Positions 45,741-58,200 of a stretch of DNA of 64,000 nt are shown one piece after another. This stretch comes from Paraphysomonas bandaiensis (Eukaryota; Chrysophyceae), in the NCBI GenBank assembly GCA_965644295.1, contig CBFFRP010000192.1:1-64000 (forward strand), given 5' to 3'. A program made the translations under genes and the position numbers. Position 1 is the first letter of the stretch, and the number at the start of each line of letters is the position of its first letter. A model generated the notes under the pieces. That model was not told where the DNA came from, did no database searches, and worked only from the letters and a program-made list of their open reading frames with translations.

Positions 45741-47009
45741 GCAGTGCTTACAGTGTCTGTGCACAAAACGCTACAATCTGATTAAGAGCTAACGATTAAC
45801 TCGCAGCACATACACAGAATGATATATACAAAGCACTAATGAGTGCATACTCATGTCCACTCGGCTAATGGTAAGAAATGTATGAGTAAAGCTACAGCAT
45901 TTGTATACGAATACCAGGAGAATACGAATAAAACAGTACGAAAAAATAACACAACCTGCATACGTATATGTCTTGCAGGCATACAATACAATACGGCTAT
46001 CGGCGATCAACGACTACTTTATTTTGATTAAACGAATTAAGTCGCCTCTGTTGAAATACAATAGCGATGATTGGATGGCTGATTTATCGCTGCAGTTGGA
46101 TTAAAACCCGAAGAAGTATGAAAATTAAAACCTCAATTTTTTGGAGTTGGAGTTGTGTAAATTATTTGGCACGCGGTTGTGAAAAACAGTCATTTTAGTG
46201 CCTCTCATCGACATGACAAGTAGACTTTTTTGGCACGCGGTTGTGAAAAACAGTCATTTTTCATCCCCCAAAAACCTCCCGGTTCCACTTGACCTCTCGC
46301 ACCCCATATGCTATCCAGATATACAGTATTACCTCTCTTTGGTGCTTTTAAACTCTACATATCGCTATTTATGGAAATGTTAATGGAGCAATCAGCTAAT
46401 ATTGAAATGGAGCAAGACACAACAGTTGGAGAATTAGGGTTGCAAACAGAGTTGGAGGGCAAGGTCTTTCACACCCATACTTGTCCACGACTAAGGGAAC
46501 AATATGTATTCTAGGCTGCTTAATCCAAGCTAGGAATGCAAGTTAACCGCGGCGAGAGAAATATTGTTGGAAAGGCGCTATAGCATATCATTGAAGTGAG
46601 TGGCGTGCTGGTGAGTGTAAGACCAACCCAGTGTGAACACAACTCTCAGAGAATATCCAGAACAATCCGACTCCAGTCGAACGCACTGGCCACTCTGCCC
46701 AACCCAGGGAAAGGAAGGTCAGAAATGTTTTGTGTGTCTCTAGCTATCCCAAAACTTGTGCTCACCAGGCTTGAACAATACCTTAGAATTATCTTAGCTC
46801 AGTGTCAAGACACTTGTCAGTCGAAGTAGATCGTAAAGAGTGTATCGTACACTGCAATACAGGTAGTAGCATAGCGGTACGACGTATAAGGATGTAGAGA
46901 TAATAATGACAATGTTAGTATACAGTGTAGTATGTAGTACAAGTATAGTCATCTTATAGGATAAAATGGATGTGAAAATCTTCATAAAGATACTGTGTAC
47001 ATTACACTT
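45741..47009. other. No supported gene; short direct repeat at 46159-46262
   Basis: TGGCACGCGGTTGTGAAAAA followed by CAGTCATTTT occurs at about 46166-46195 and again at 46231-46260, about 65 bp apart. The first part should hold the promoter of the repeat-rich gene. 46600-47000 may be a diverged LTR belonging to the element D fragment that follows. Confidence 0.4.
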
Positions 47010-47190
47010 CGTTGCAACACAGTTATGTGGGATTCTTACCCACTAAAACACACCCTTAACCTTTCTTGAACCGCTTCTTCTGATTCTTCTCAACTTCATT
47101 TGAAATGCTCCTCTTTTCCCCTGTGATAGTTTCTTCTTGGAGTTTAAAGAGCATTGTAGATAACGCTTTTGTAAATATGTCGGCCGTACG
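47010..47190 (-). mobile_element. 3' end of a second element-D-like copia copy
   Basis: On the minus strand the frame ADIFTKALSTMLFKLQEE...KRFKKG ends with TAA at 47056-47058, followed by GTGTGTTTTAGTGGGTAAGA. This matches the last codons and LTR start of element D (39900-40060) in order and spacing. Only the RNase H tail and the LTR start are recognisable. Confidence 0.7.
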
Positions 47191-47559
47191 TATAACAGTA
47201 GCTGAGTATGCGTGTACATATGTACTAATGTAGGAGGTATGATGAGTAGTAGGCAGGTACGATTACAGGGATAGTATTACGATAACTGTAGAGGTTCGAC
47301 GGTGATAAGTATGACATGGGTGCTTAAGTGTAGAGCCAGCTTGTAAGTGCAAGATTGCTATGTTGAGTCACCCTTTTAAGGTTATGAAGTGATAATAATC
47401 ATTATTTAAGTAATTATCAGGGCCTAGGGATCTGTTTAATAGTATCTAACAGGCACTCTATAAGATAAGACGTCTTAGCACGTAGTAAGAAGTTATCCGC
47501 GGGTATGAACACAAGGTACTAACCTGAGCGATGTTGAGATCTGAAGATTCTATATACTT

Positions 47560-48696
47560 CAAAATAAGGCCGGGGGAAAAGGTGTCTGTTGGGGTAGATC
47601 GACTGAACGGTATAATCCAGAAGCTCATAAAATTGGGACAACCGCAGACAGAGGCAAGTAAATTAGCAAAGATAAAAGCAGCGCTGCAGATAGAGGAATT
47701 ACATGATTTATGGATGTCGGTAGCGATGATGCCTAAAGCAACAACTACATTTGATTCGGTGAAAGAAGCTTGTGAAGAGTATGACGAGGCTATGACGCAG
47801 CTGAAGAAACTAAAGGGAGACAAGTCTGAAGAGATCAATTTTACAGCGTCGAAGGAGCCAGTGGTTTGTTCATTTTGTCGGAAGAAGGGACATGTAGCAG
47901 CGAATTGTTATGCTAAGGAACGACAAAGAAAAATGGATAAGTTCAAAAGAAAAGGGAAGACAAAGGAAAAGGCTTCGAAGAGTGTGCAGCAGCCAGGATC
48001 AAAGGATTATACTGGTTGTCATATCTGTGGAGATTTTAGTCACAAAGCCCGACAGTGCAAGTCGAGAAAACGGAAGAACATAAAAAACCCGGATAATGAG
48101 AATCCTCGAAAATCGAACAGGAAATTCGAGACAGAATGGAAGAAATACGTCAACGACGGAGAGTCGTCGGATGATGAAGCGAATATGTTTGGAGAAGAGG
48201 TTTTGCTATCGGTGGATACGTCGGAAGAACCTCGTGTATATCTGGACAGTTGTGCAAGTAAAAGACTGTTTATAGTAAAGGATAAAGTTGCACTGGAGTC
48301 ATTTACTCCTGAGTTTGGGGCAATCCAACTAACTAGAAAGGGTTCTCAATTGGAGACACAGGGAACTGGTACATTCGGGGAATGGAGAGACATCAGAGTT
48401 AGTGAAGAAGCGGTGAAGAACATTGTGTCAGGAGGAATGCTGAGATCAATGGGATACGGATTACAACTGCTCCGAAAGCCTAAAATCGTGGAATTGGACT
48501 CTGGAAACGAGGTGTTGACTGGAGAGTACGATGAGCATGGAGGAATGCCGTATGTGGACTTGATGGAGGTGTTAAATCTGCCAAATGTGTCTATGAGCAA
48601 TCAGATGGAGGAGGTAAATTTGTCGGATAATACAGGACAAGATGCGTTGGATCGCTTACATGAGCGTACTGGACATGTCTCGAAATCGAAGTTAAA
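47560..48696 (+). pseudogene. Element C gag (N-truncated) and protease
   Basis: Starts inside Gag (FKIRPGEKVSVGVDRLNGII), matching the fragment at 8281-8370. Two CCHC zinc knuckles follow: CSFCRKKGHVAANC and CHICGDFSHKARQC. The protease region reads VYLDSCASKRLFIV, so the usual D-S/T-G-A motif has Cys in the Gly position. The pre-integrase stretch (LDRLHERTGHVSKSKL) is where the frame is lost through one extra A. Confidence 0.8.
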
Positions 48697-51600
48697 TAGA
48701 AGCTCACCGACACATGTTATTCAGAGGATCAGGACTACAACGACATCACCTTTCGAATGCAAAGGAGAAGAGTTGCAAGAAACCCCTGTGTAAATGGTGT
48801 GCCAAGGCGAAGATAACCAGGCATTCGTCCAAATCACGGGACAACGAAGAGCTAAGCGCAGTCAGGTTTCTGGAAAGAGTGACAGCGGACATCTCAGTCT
48901 ATCTCAATTGTGAATCCCGACAAGGGTATAAGTACGTGCTCCTATTTACGGACTTGGCAACGAAGATGATATAGGAATATGGTTTGAGGACTCGAAGCGG
49001 AGAGGAGGTGTTCAAATGTCTACGACACTTGTGCGAGGTCCACTTAGTGAAGTACGAGGGGTGGAACCGTATAGTGGAGTATCATGCCGATGGAGGATCC
49101 GAACTTATTAGTCAGCAGATAAGAGAGTATCTGTTGCAGCGATATGGGACTCGGGTGTCACATACAACACGAGACACGCCAGAGCTCAACGCGGTGTCTG
49201 AGAGGAAATTCCGAACAATTGGGGAGATGACACTGACGATGTTGACGGCATCTGGACTTCCAAAGTCGTTCTGGTTTGATGCTTATCAAACTGCATGTTA
49301 CATTGTGCGACGAATGCCAACTCGGACGTGGCAAGGATGGATGTCTCCATATGAGTGTGTCCCAGGGGGGAGCGTTCCCAGCCTATCGTGGCTACGGAAA
49401 TGGGGGTGCAAAGCATATGTGCTAACACCCAAGGCCGACAGGAGGAAGGACTGGGAGGACAAAGCAATGACAGGTTATTTCATAGGGTATCCAGCTGATC
49501 GAAAAGGATACAAGGTGCTAGTGGGGGACACCGTAGTACACTCTGTACATGTATTATTTGATGAATCGGTACCTGAGAGGTCACAGGATTATTATAGAGA
49601 GCTGGAGGAGGCTCAAGTGGCTATAGATCCCGAGGCTCATCAACCGGGTGAGTTTGAGTATCTTATCGGAAAGCACCATGAGGATGGTGGTCTGCTATAC
49701 AAGACTAACAGAGTGGTGATAAGGAAGGGACTTATTGTGGGATACCGGTCGTTGGTTACTGGTAACCAAGTTCAAGTGGAGGATAAAACTCCTATTCATA
49801 TTGCTGACATCAAGAAGATGACAGAGGATCTTGCGCAGAGGGTGGTTAGGGCCAGAGTTACTGACAACCGTGACGGCGGTATCAGCGGAGTGGTGCCACA
49901 GCAGTCGGAAAGTGGGCAGGTGCAGCCCCAGGCTGACTCAGCATTACCTTCGGGGGAAGGGACCCCTGCCGAGAATCATCCGCACGGCAAACGCGCAAGA
50001 ACTCCAAGGACGGTAACGAATGTATCGGTGTTAGGACAAATCCATCATTTGAGTGATGAGAGTGATGTGAATGACCTTTTACAGGAGGCAGACTCAGTGT
50101 GGATGTCAACGGAAGAGTCGACAGTGCCTCAGACACATCGTGAGTCCTTGGAGAGTGCCGAGCACAGGGAGTGGAGACGAGCTCGCCGTGTAGAGCGAGA
50201 GGGTTTGGCGAAGCGAGATACCATGGAGGTGACTCGTATACCGGACGGAGTCATCCCACTGCACTCCAAGTACGTCTATGGAAAGAAGTACGATAAGGAG
50301 GGAGAGGTCCGCCGATATAAGGCTCGTCTTGTAGCAATCGGTTGTGGACAGCAGTCGAGTGGTTGGGCGAACCATTTCGCACCCATTGTTAAGGGGGTAA
50401 CAGTGCGACTGTTAATCGCCATAGCCTTCGTGATGAACATGGTAATTCATCAACTGGATGTGTCTAACGCATTTCTATATGCAGATATAGAGGGGGACGT
50501 ATATATGAAGGCAACTCCGGACTTTCAGCTGCCTGAGGGGTACTGCTTTAAGTTGAAGAAGTCGTTATACGGGCTTCGGAGTTCCCCGCGGTCGTGGTGG
50601 AAAACATTGGATAAATTCATACGATCTATGCATTTTAAACCATGTGTATTAGACCCGTGTTTGTATTATCAGTATAAGGGCGATGAATTGATATTATTAA
50701 CGATATATGTAGATGATATCCTAGTGTTAGGTCGTGATGTCAACAGAGTGAAGGATATTAAAGCTCAACTGTGTGCCCGGTTTGATATGAAGGATATGGG
50801 CGAGATGGAACATTTTCTGAATGTTCGAGTCACAAGAACGCCAGAGTATATTCGTCTTGACCAATCAGTCTATGCGGCTAAGATCTTAGAAAAGTTTGAA
50901 AAGTATCTTGGGCCACCGCGAAAGGTACGGAAGAGTCCTCTACCGACGGAAGCAATGGATTTAGTGGCAAAAGGGGCGCGGCATGAGCATACCGAGGAGG
51001 AACAGCTTATAGTAGATAACTTTCCATATCGGCCGCTGATAGGTGCATTACTATATCTATCGATGAACACGAGGCCGGATATTGCCTATGCAGTGGGAGT
51101 ACTGTCTCGGTTCAGTAATAAGGTGAATATTGAAGTATGCAAGCTATTAACACACGTATGGCAATATATTCGTGGTTCTATTGACAAAGGGATTCAATAT
51201 GGGAGTAGACGGTTCGACTTCCATATGTTTACTGACGCGGATTGGGCGGGAGACCAGATCTCCAGGAAGTCCACGTCGGGGTACGTTGGGTTTGCAGCGG
51301 GAGGGCCTATAGTCTGGCAGTCCAAACTGCAGACGACAGTGGCAACGTCAAGCATGCAGTCTGAGTATCAATGTATTTACTCGGGTCTCCAAGAAGTGCT
51401 ATGGGTTCGGGGGGTGACGGGTGAGATTAAGTTGAGGCTCATCAAACCCACACCATTCTTCATCGACAGTCAGAGTGCCCAGGATTTGGCCGAAAACCCA
51501 GTATTTCACAAGAAGTCGAAGCACATTGAGATTAAGTATCACATGGTGAGAGAGCACGTGGATCCCAATCAGTTCAATACGATTAAGTTAGTGCATGTGC

Positions 51601-51749
51601 ATACATCGCAACAAGCAGCAGATATTTATACAAAGTCATTGGTTGGTTTATCATATATGGAGCAGAGAAAGAGAAATCTTGGAGAGAAAATTAAGAGTTC
51701 CACTGAAGTGATTAATGAGGGACCAAGGGATAAAAGAAGACGCAAGTAG
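48697..51749 (+). pseudogene. Element C integrase, reverse transcriptase and RNase H
   Basis: After the frameshift the frame continues with the pre-integrase HHCC end (CKWCAKAK) and the integrase core: VTADISVYL, YHADGGSEL and ELNAVSERKFR supply the D,D,E residues. A TAG at 48972-48974 interrupts it; from 48984 the frame is open to 51749. Between integrase and RT lies a module reading YLIGKHHEDGGLLYKTNRVV and RKGLIVGYRSL, which also occurs in the MULE protein at 62.4 kb. RT has KARLVAIGCG, HQLDVSNAFLYADIEGDVYM, SLYGLRSSPRSW and LTIYVDDILV; RNase H has FTDADWAGDQISRKSTSGY and VATSSMQSEY. It ends in a basic tail. Confidence 0.88.
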
Positions 51750-51873
51750 GTACTGAGTTTTTTAGACAGAGGTTTAGACTTAGAGATGAGTCTATTTTAC
51801 TGTCAAGAATTTTTTTATCTCAGGCATTCAATAGCTGGGAGGCGTCATAGTACAACACTCAATTGAGGGGGAG

Positions 51874-52164
51874 TGTTGAGATCTGAAGATTCTATATACT
51901 TGCAATTGAGTGCAGTATTATGTGAGATGCAAGGATCGAAAGATATGTATGTAATTAGTACATTATATTGTGTAGTATGAAACTGAAGTAGAAGTGGGTG
52001 ACTATACAGGATACGATCACTGAGTGTGTGGTTTGTACACTATAGTAGTAAATGAATGGTGTTGAACACATCGAACACAACTTAGGTTCTTTATCATGTA
52101 ATGTTTATAATTTTCATCTTATCATTTGAGAATAGTAAACCTTAGCAAATAATGTCAACTTCTG
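51874..52164 (+). repeat. 3' LTR of element C
   Basis: About 291 bp starting TGTTGAGATCTGAAG after the purine tract CAATTGAGGGGGAG. It is nearly identical to 40743-41033; both copies stop matching after GTCAACTTCTG. Its first 28 bp are also found at 47532-47559. Confidence 0.85.
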
Positions 52165-52258
52165 TTAAAACACACATAAGTGAACACGCTAATGTACATT
52201 AGAAATACTTTTATATATATTCAAGCACCATTTAAAAACATGAAATAACAACTATTAC

Positions 52259-55200
52259 TTAAGTTATGTGTTTAGTTGACTTAATTGGAGGCATAGTTTG
52301 CGATAGCTTTGGTTTCGAAATTGCGCCCCAACCTGGATTAACAGCCAAATGTTTTCGGTACGTCTTTTTCTGTGTTTGTACAAATGTGAAATCATCACGA
52401 ACAATAATAGAATTCGCTACTGCATTTGGAATCTTATCCTCGGCACGAACGCGCTGAGTTACATCCCTTTTTCCTAGGGAGGGTGTCACAAGATCCTCCC
52501 TGGCACTAGTAGATGCTTTACTTGACCTCAGTAGTTCATCATTGTCATCAACTACATTCAAAAGTGTATCCATTTCAGAAGCTACAACGGCATTGCGTTG
52601 TTTCGCCAATCGTATCCTTTCCTGGTCAGCATCAGATAGCTTGAACACCTCGCTACTCGATGATTTGCCCCCGAGGTGCTCCTTCAATGACTCCAGCGAC
52701 ATTTTTTCTAATAAATTTGACTTATACCTTGCAGCACCAATTTTTTGTCGAAAATTCTTGCAAACAGTTGCACTCAATTGGAAACGCGGTAGTTTTCTGT
52801 CAGCTGCTTCATCTAGCTTTTCTATTCGGGCTTCAAGCTGTAGCCGCTTCTGTTCCATCTCGATAAGCGCATCTTTCTGGTCCTTTATATTGTCATGGAA
52901 CTCCTTCTTCAATTGTCGGAGTTGGGGGCCAAGTAGCGCTTTTCCGTACCAAGGTTTCAAGCGCTCAGAAGCCTCAGTGGCTGCTAAAGTACCTTCTGCA
53001 CCAGCGAGGCGTGCATCTAATATTTCCAGCTCAACTTGAGCAACATGACATAAATCATACAATTTCGCGACCAGATTAGCATCATCAGGGGCAGCAACTA
53101 ATGATTTACACAAACTTTCCAAAAACCATCGCGTAAGACCGGTCAATATATTAATGCTAGTAAACCAATGATATACTGGATCTCTCCGGTGTTTCATTGA
53201 ACTCCATACCCTCCTTGCAAACCCCAAAGCCCGAACTTGTGCAGCTTTTATTTCCACTGATCTCATTCGTACAACATCAAAAAATTGCTCCTCAGAAGGG
53301 CTTAGTGTAATATCTGGCTCCGCACCATCATCATCTAACTCTACAGAGCATTCTGACTGTAGATCACTTAAGTGTCTCTCCAACTCTTCTTTCTTATTAA
53401 AAGATACACTTGTTGGCTGTGATGACACAATAGGAGGAAATACCGTTGCGCCCGGCTCTTCATCGTTCTCATTTTCTGGTACAGTTTCAGCTCTATTGCG
53501 TTTCGTTGAACATGACAGCTCGCCCACCCAATTGTAACTGAATATATGTTGTAGAGTTACTTTCCTTGTAACAATACTCATACAAGTAGCTCTGACAGAT
53601 GTTTCAGTTCCACCAAACCCTATGATATAGTCCCACGGCATACCAGGATAGAGAGATTCCTTCCAACCTCCAGGCTTATAGCGTCCATCTTTCGCATCCA
53701 ACTCCGCCATACTAGAAGACAAACGGTATTTCTTCGACAGCTGATTAGCCCTGTTTCCTAACCATCGAGACCAACCATTATAAAAAGTCTTGAATCGAAT
53801 TCCAGTCATAACGTTTCCTTCAGCTATATACTCAACTTCAACTAGAAAGTCGTTAGGTTTCATAACAAACTCAAGCTGTGTTATACCAGAACCACTGATT
53901 TTACCTCGCACAGGAGATTCCATTGGAATGCAACAATCAGCCCCCCAAAACAATTGCCAACCAACAATTCCCAATCCATGCTGCACAGCAACCTTAATTT
54001 TGATTAGGTTATAGCCTGCTGGAACGCTGACTTTATCAGGAGTGGATATTTTCGGATCGGAGAATCTTTCACCAGGAATGGTATTCATTTTGGACTTTAC
54101 TTTCACATCTTTGTACACAAAGGTGCCTCTTTTTTCAAAGGCACTTAAAAGCAGCTTCTGCTCAGTCATTAATCGTGTCGCAACATCAGCACTTATGACA
54201 TTAACAAACTTCCTGAAAGTCAGCGACTTTTTCGCAACTTTTTTCAATAATACTTGGCATTTGGTCTGATGCTTTGTCACTATTACAGACAAGCTGCGTC
54301 GTCTTAAGGCAAAAAATCGTTTGGATATCTGCTCTAAGTCTGCAAGGGCTCTCACATATGCGTAGCAGTGAATCTTTTTACGAACATCATATGAAACTTT
54401 GAGCGAAATATTCGTGCGAATACACCAAAAGCACTTCTCGAGCACTCGTAATCTGTGAAACACTTTAACTTTCTGGGTTATTAAGTTAAATACCTTCATA
54501 TCCTATATCACAATTACTCAGTTGTAAATAGAGTACCACAAAAGTATGATATTACCTGAGTCCATTCTTTCCATCGCAAAAATATAGCTATAGAGTCGTG
54601 AGTTGATTCTTTCAATCTGCCATTTCGAGGATAAACGGTTGGAATAAACTGGCGCTTGACGAGGAGATTGTTAAATGACGATCGCTTTTCCCATCTACTC
54701 TTCAACAAAGATATCAAACCACTAGAGCAATCCAAATTCTCCTTTTCAAAAAACTAATGACACCATAAAAAAAGTATAGCAAATTTACACATGAAAACCT
54801 TCAACCAGCGATTAAAAACCATCCACTTTAATTTCATGCTTCGAAAAAGAGGCACCTTACTGTAGAGCACATTGAGTCTACAAGCAACACGAATATCATA
54901 AAAGTAAGAAATGCTTATACAGACCATACCGTTTGCAAATACGAATCCAGTTAACCAGTCGCTTTCTATTTAGCATGTGAATGCTTCTTAAAAGCAGCAA
55001 AGGCATACGAAGGCGACGGAAATACTGTCTCTTTTGTGCTACAATCATTGTGTGTACAACTTCACCATGAATCTATGTACAAGTTGGGATAAGATATAGC
55101 TAGCAGCGTAGTAGTGATGACGTTTACACCTTATACAATACGTCAACCATATTAGATGCCATTCGAACTTTGAATCCAGACACATAGTCCAGCTCTCGCA

Positions 55201-58200
55201 GAATACTCTTTTCCGTTCTCAATTCCTCCTTTTTGAATATACTGAGCAGTATTTCTTCTCGATTATCCTGAAAACGCCGAAATAAAAGCGCATATGAAAA
55301 TTTCTGTAAATATATACATTAACAGCCGTATGCTTCGCTGACTCCTTCGCCATTTGGCGAACCGTCTTCCTTGTTTGCGACGCTACTTCTCTTCCATACT
55401 TCATCATTTGTTGCATCAAGTCCAGTTCTTGATCTCTTTCATGTCTATCCCATGCCAGCATATCCACGGGCTCCATTACATGCTGGCTAGCATCATATGT
55501 GCTGATATCACTAGCTGTACGCTTGATGCTGCGCTTATCTGACACAGTTTCGTCGCTTTGGGCATGTGAAATTACTGTAGATGACCCCTTTCCAGAAAAT
55601 GGAACAAAATCCGCAGTCGGAGTGCAAGTTGGACTTTGTGAAATTGACGAAGAGTCGTAGCTATATGAGTGAGAAAGCTTTGCGTCAATCCTTAAATCGT
55701 TTGGACACTTCAAGTCAGGTGAAGTGTTGGGCGATTTTGGTTTCATGATTCTCTTGAAAGCCAATGAGAGTCGTCTCTGACGCGCACGTGGGCCAGCATC
55801 CACCAAAAACTCATCGTTACCATCATCAAAAGGAACGCTTCCATAACATCCGGTTTGTTGTTCTTTCTCGCGTAGCATCGATTCTCTTTCCTTGAAAGCT
55901 TTTGCAGCATCACGCCGTTTCTTTAGCTTTTCCATTCGTGTCGTACGTGCAATAAAAGCCAGCTCCTCTAATAAAAATCGTTATCAGATTATAAAATACA
56001 ATATTTCAATTTACCGGCACGAGAATGTTCAATTTGGATGGTATCTCGACCACCGCCATCTTCCAAACTGTCATCCATACCACTACGATAGCAATTATCG
56101 GATCGTCCGTACAAGTTTTATGCTTACCGAGTAGCCCAACGCAGAAAGGCGTACAAAACTTTCCGCAAGAGGTTGTTGCGATATTGATATTTTGTGTTCC
56201 TGGAATTCTTATTCACTCTAGCATGCACTCTCAAATTTTTGAAAACTCTATGCGCTACCCTGTAGATTCATACTTTAAACAAGTCATATAGAAACACAAC
56301 CAATGATACCTGTGATATCTAAATGCTGAATCAAACAGTGTCCACACTTCAACTTCGTAAAATCTATCTCTCAATTCATCAATGAGTGCTAATGAGCACT
56401 TCGTTAAAAGCAATATTATATATACCTCGAGACTTACATTTCGTCGATCGTTTTATGGTATGGAACTTCAGGCCGTAGTCCGCAGCATCGTATTCTTTGA
56501 TTCCAACCCCAGGAAACATTTCGTAATAACGATTATGTATTGAATGAAAGATTGATGAACAGTGAAGAGTTTCATCTGCTGACCTGAAGTGATGCAAGTT
56601 ATATATCGACTGACGAAAAAGGGACTTACAGTCCAATGTCAAATCGGTCTAAATCATCTTTCCATCTAAATGGTGTGCCCAGTTGGCGACTAAATGCCTG
56701 CAGCTCCACAGTAGACAACGACCTGTCTGTGGGTTCAACATCACTTGTGGTTTGAACACGTCGAAGGGCCTTTAATTTCGCTTTCGCAAGCTGCCGCGAC
56801 CTATATACCGTCATATAATAAAATTCACAACAGAATATTTTGCGCACTTTTTGGAGTCTAATGAATCAGATGTTGAGGCTGATCCTTCAGCGAGAGTTAC
56901 TTCTTCAATGAGTTTTTTCTTATCTTCATCACTCAGCTTTATCTTAACCGGAGGAAGGTGTATCGCAATATTAGGAAATAAAAATTGTCGGAATTGCCTC
57001 GTATTTCGCTTTACAAAATCCCGTGTTCGGACCTAAATTTGATATAGGTAATTTACCTAGTGGATTAGTAAGTTCAACGTCCAACCTTAAATACCGTCGC
57101 AGCTCGCCAAATCTGAAACGGCAACCGTATACTGTCCTCAATTTTCAAACATCTCTACACGAACAGATTATTTTGATATGACAATACCGTAAAGTACCAT
57201 AATGTAGCCTTTCTCAACCCAACTTCTTCGCAAGCCCTTTCGACGACGTGTCCAGTAAAGCCACCAATGAATAAACACCTTCCTTTGCTTGTCTAAATGC
57301 TTCGCATAAAATCTATCAGCCGGTTTATTAAAGTTTGCTTCAAAAATGTAGTATCTATACGCACGACATTAAATCATTCAAAACACGAGGTATTGGCGAA
57401 AGAACCTCTTCCAGCCTCTGAAAGTTGACAATAGCGCATACGTAGGCATCACTCGAGTAACTAAAAACTTCGTTTTCTCTTTGGCCCGTCCAGTTTCGGT
57501 TGCGTGCCGCCTGTGAACATATCAACTGTACAGCGATTACAACAGGTTACACTGACCTCCACACAAAAAACGGCCAGTAACAGACTCTAAAGTGGTGTTT
57601 CCTACGTAAATTCTGTTTTGTGTAATATCTCCAAGCTTTCACCTTCCGAAAGCAATAGTGTCGGAGAGTTCGAATTTGCTTGGTGTCAGTAGCCCACGCA
57701 ACAAAAACTCTTGCTTTCATGAAGTTATACAAATGCTTCCAGGCCCTCCTCGCAACTCTGTAACGCCATCTTCTCGTAAAACCTCGATAATTAGTCTGAA
57801 GCCTCGTCGCGGCATACGCCTGCACCAACTCAACAACATCATTATTACTGGTTCCGTACAGCCCTTTTCCATGCATAATTGCTCGTCGGAAAATGGTAAA
57901 AAGACTAGGTGGGCCCGCTAAATCCACTCTACTGGATCCCGGGGGAAACACTTTCTTCGATATTCCTGCTTTTAACAGTGCAGCTTTCTTCGTCACAGAC
58001 TTAACACCCTCAGATGAGTCATGCAGGCCCATCACCGAGGCTCCTGAGGTTGTATTGGGAAACATATCAGCGCCTAACAAGTCAACTACAAATGGATCAA
58101 CGGCCACAGTTTTCTCATAATACTCCTCCAACAAAATGTCATGAGCATAATCAATTATCGCACGCAGATGACTCAAACGAGTCTGAGAAAGTGGCCCACG

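Larger units (their letters stand above)
47532..52164 (+). mobile_element. Ty1/copia element C, nearly complete but broken
   Basis: Layout: a 28-bp LTR start (47532-47559) fused directly to mid-gag, CCHC knuckles, protease, integrase, RT, RNase H, polypurine tract (51865-51872) and 3' LTR (51874-52164). Three lesions are visible: loss of the rest of the 5' LTR plus the Gag N-terminus, a one-base insertion in an AAA run at 48694-48696, and an in-frame TAG at 48972-48974 where TGG is expected. Copy-and-paste retrotransposition would need help from intact copies. Confidence 0.85.

Noticed and set aside
45740-45764. GTG start for the repeat-rich gene
   Set aside because: The first ATG in the frame is at 45740; the extra eight residues may be an upstream exon or untranslated.
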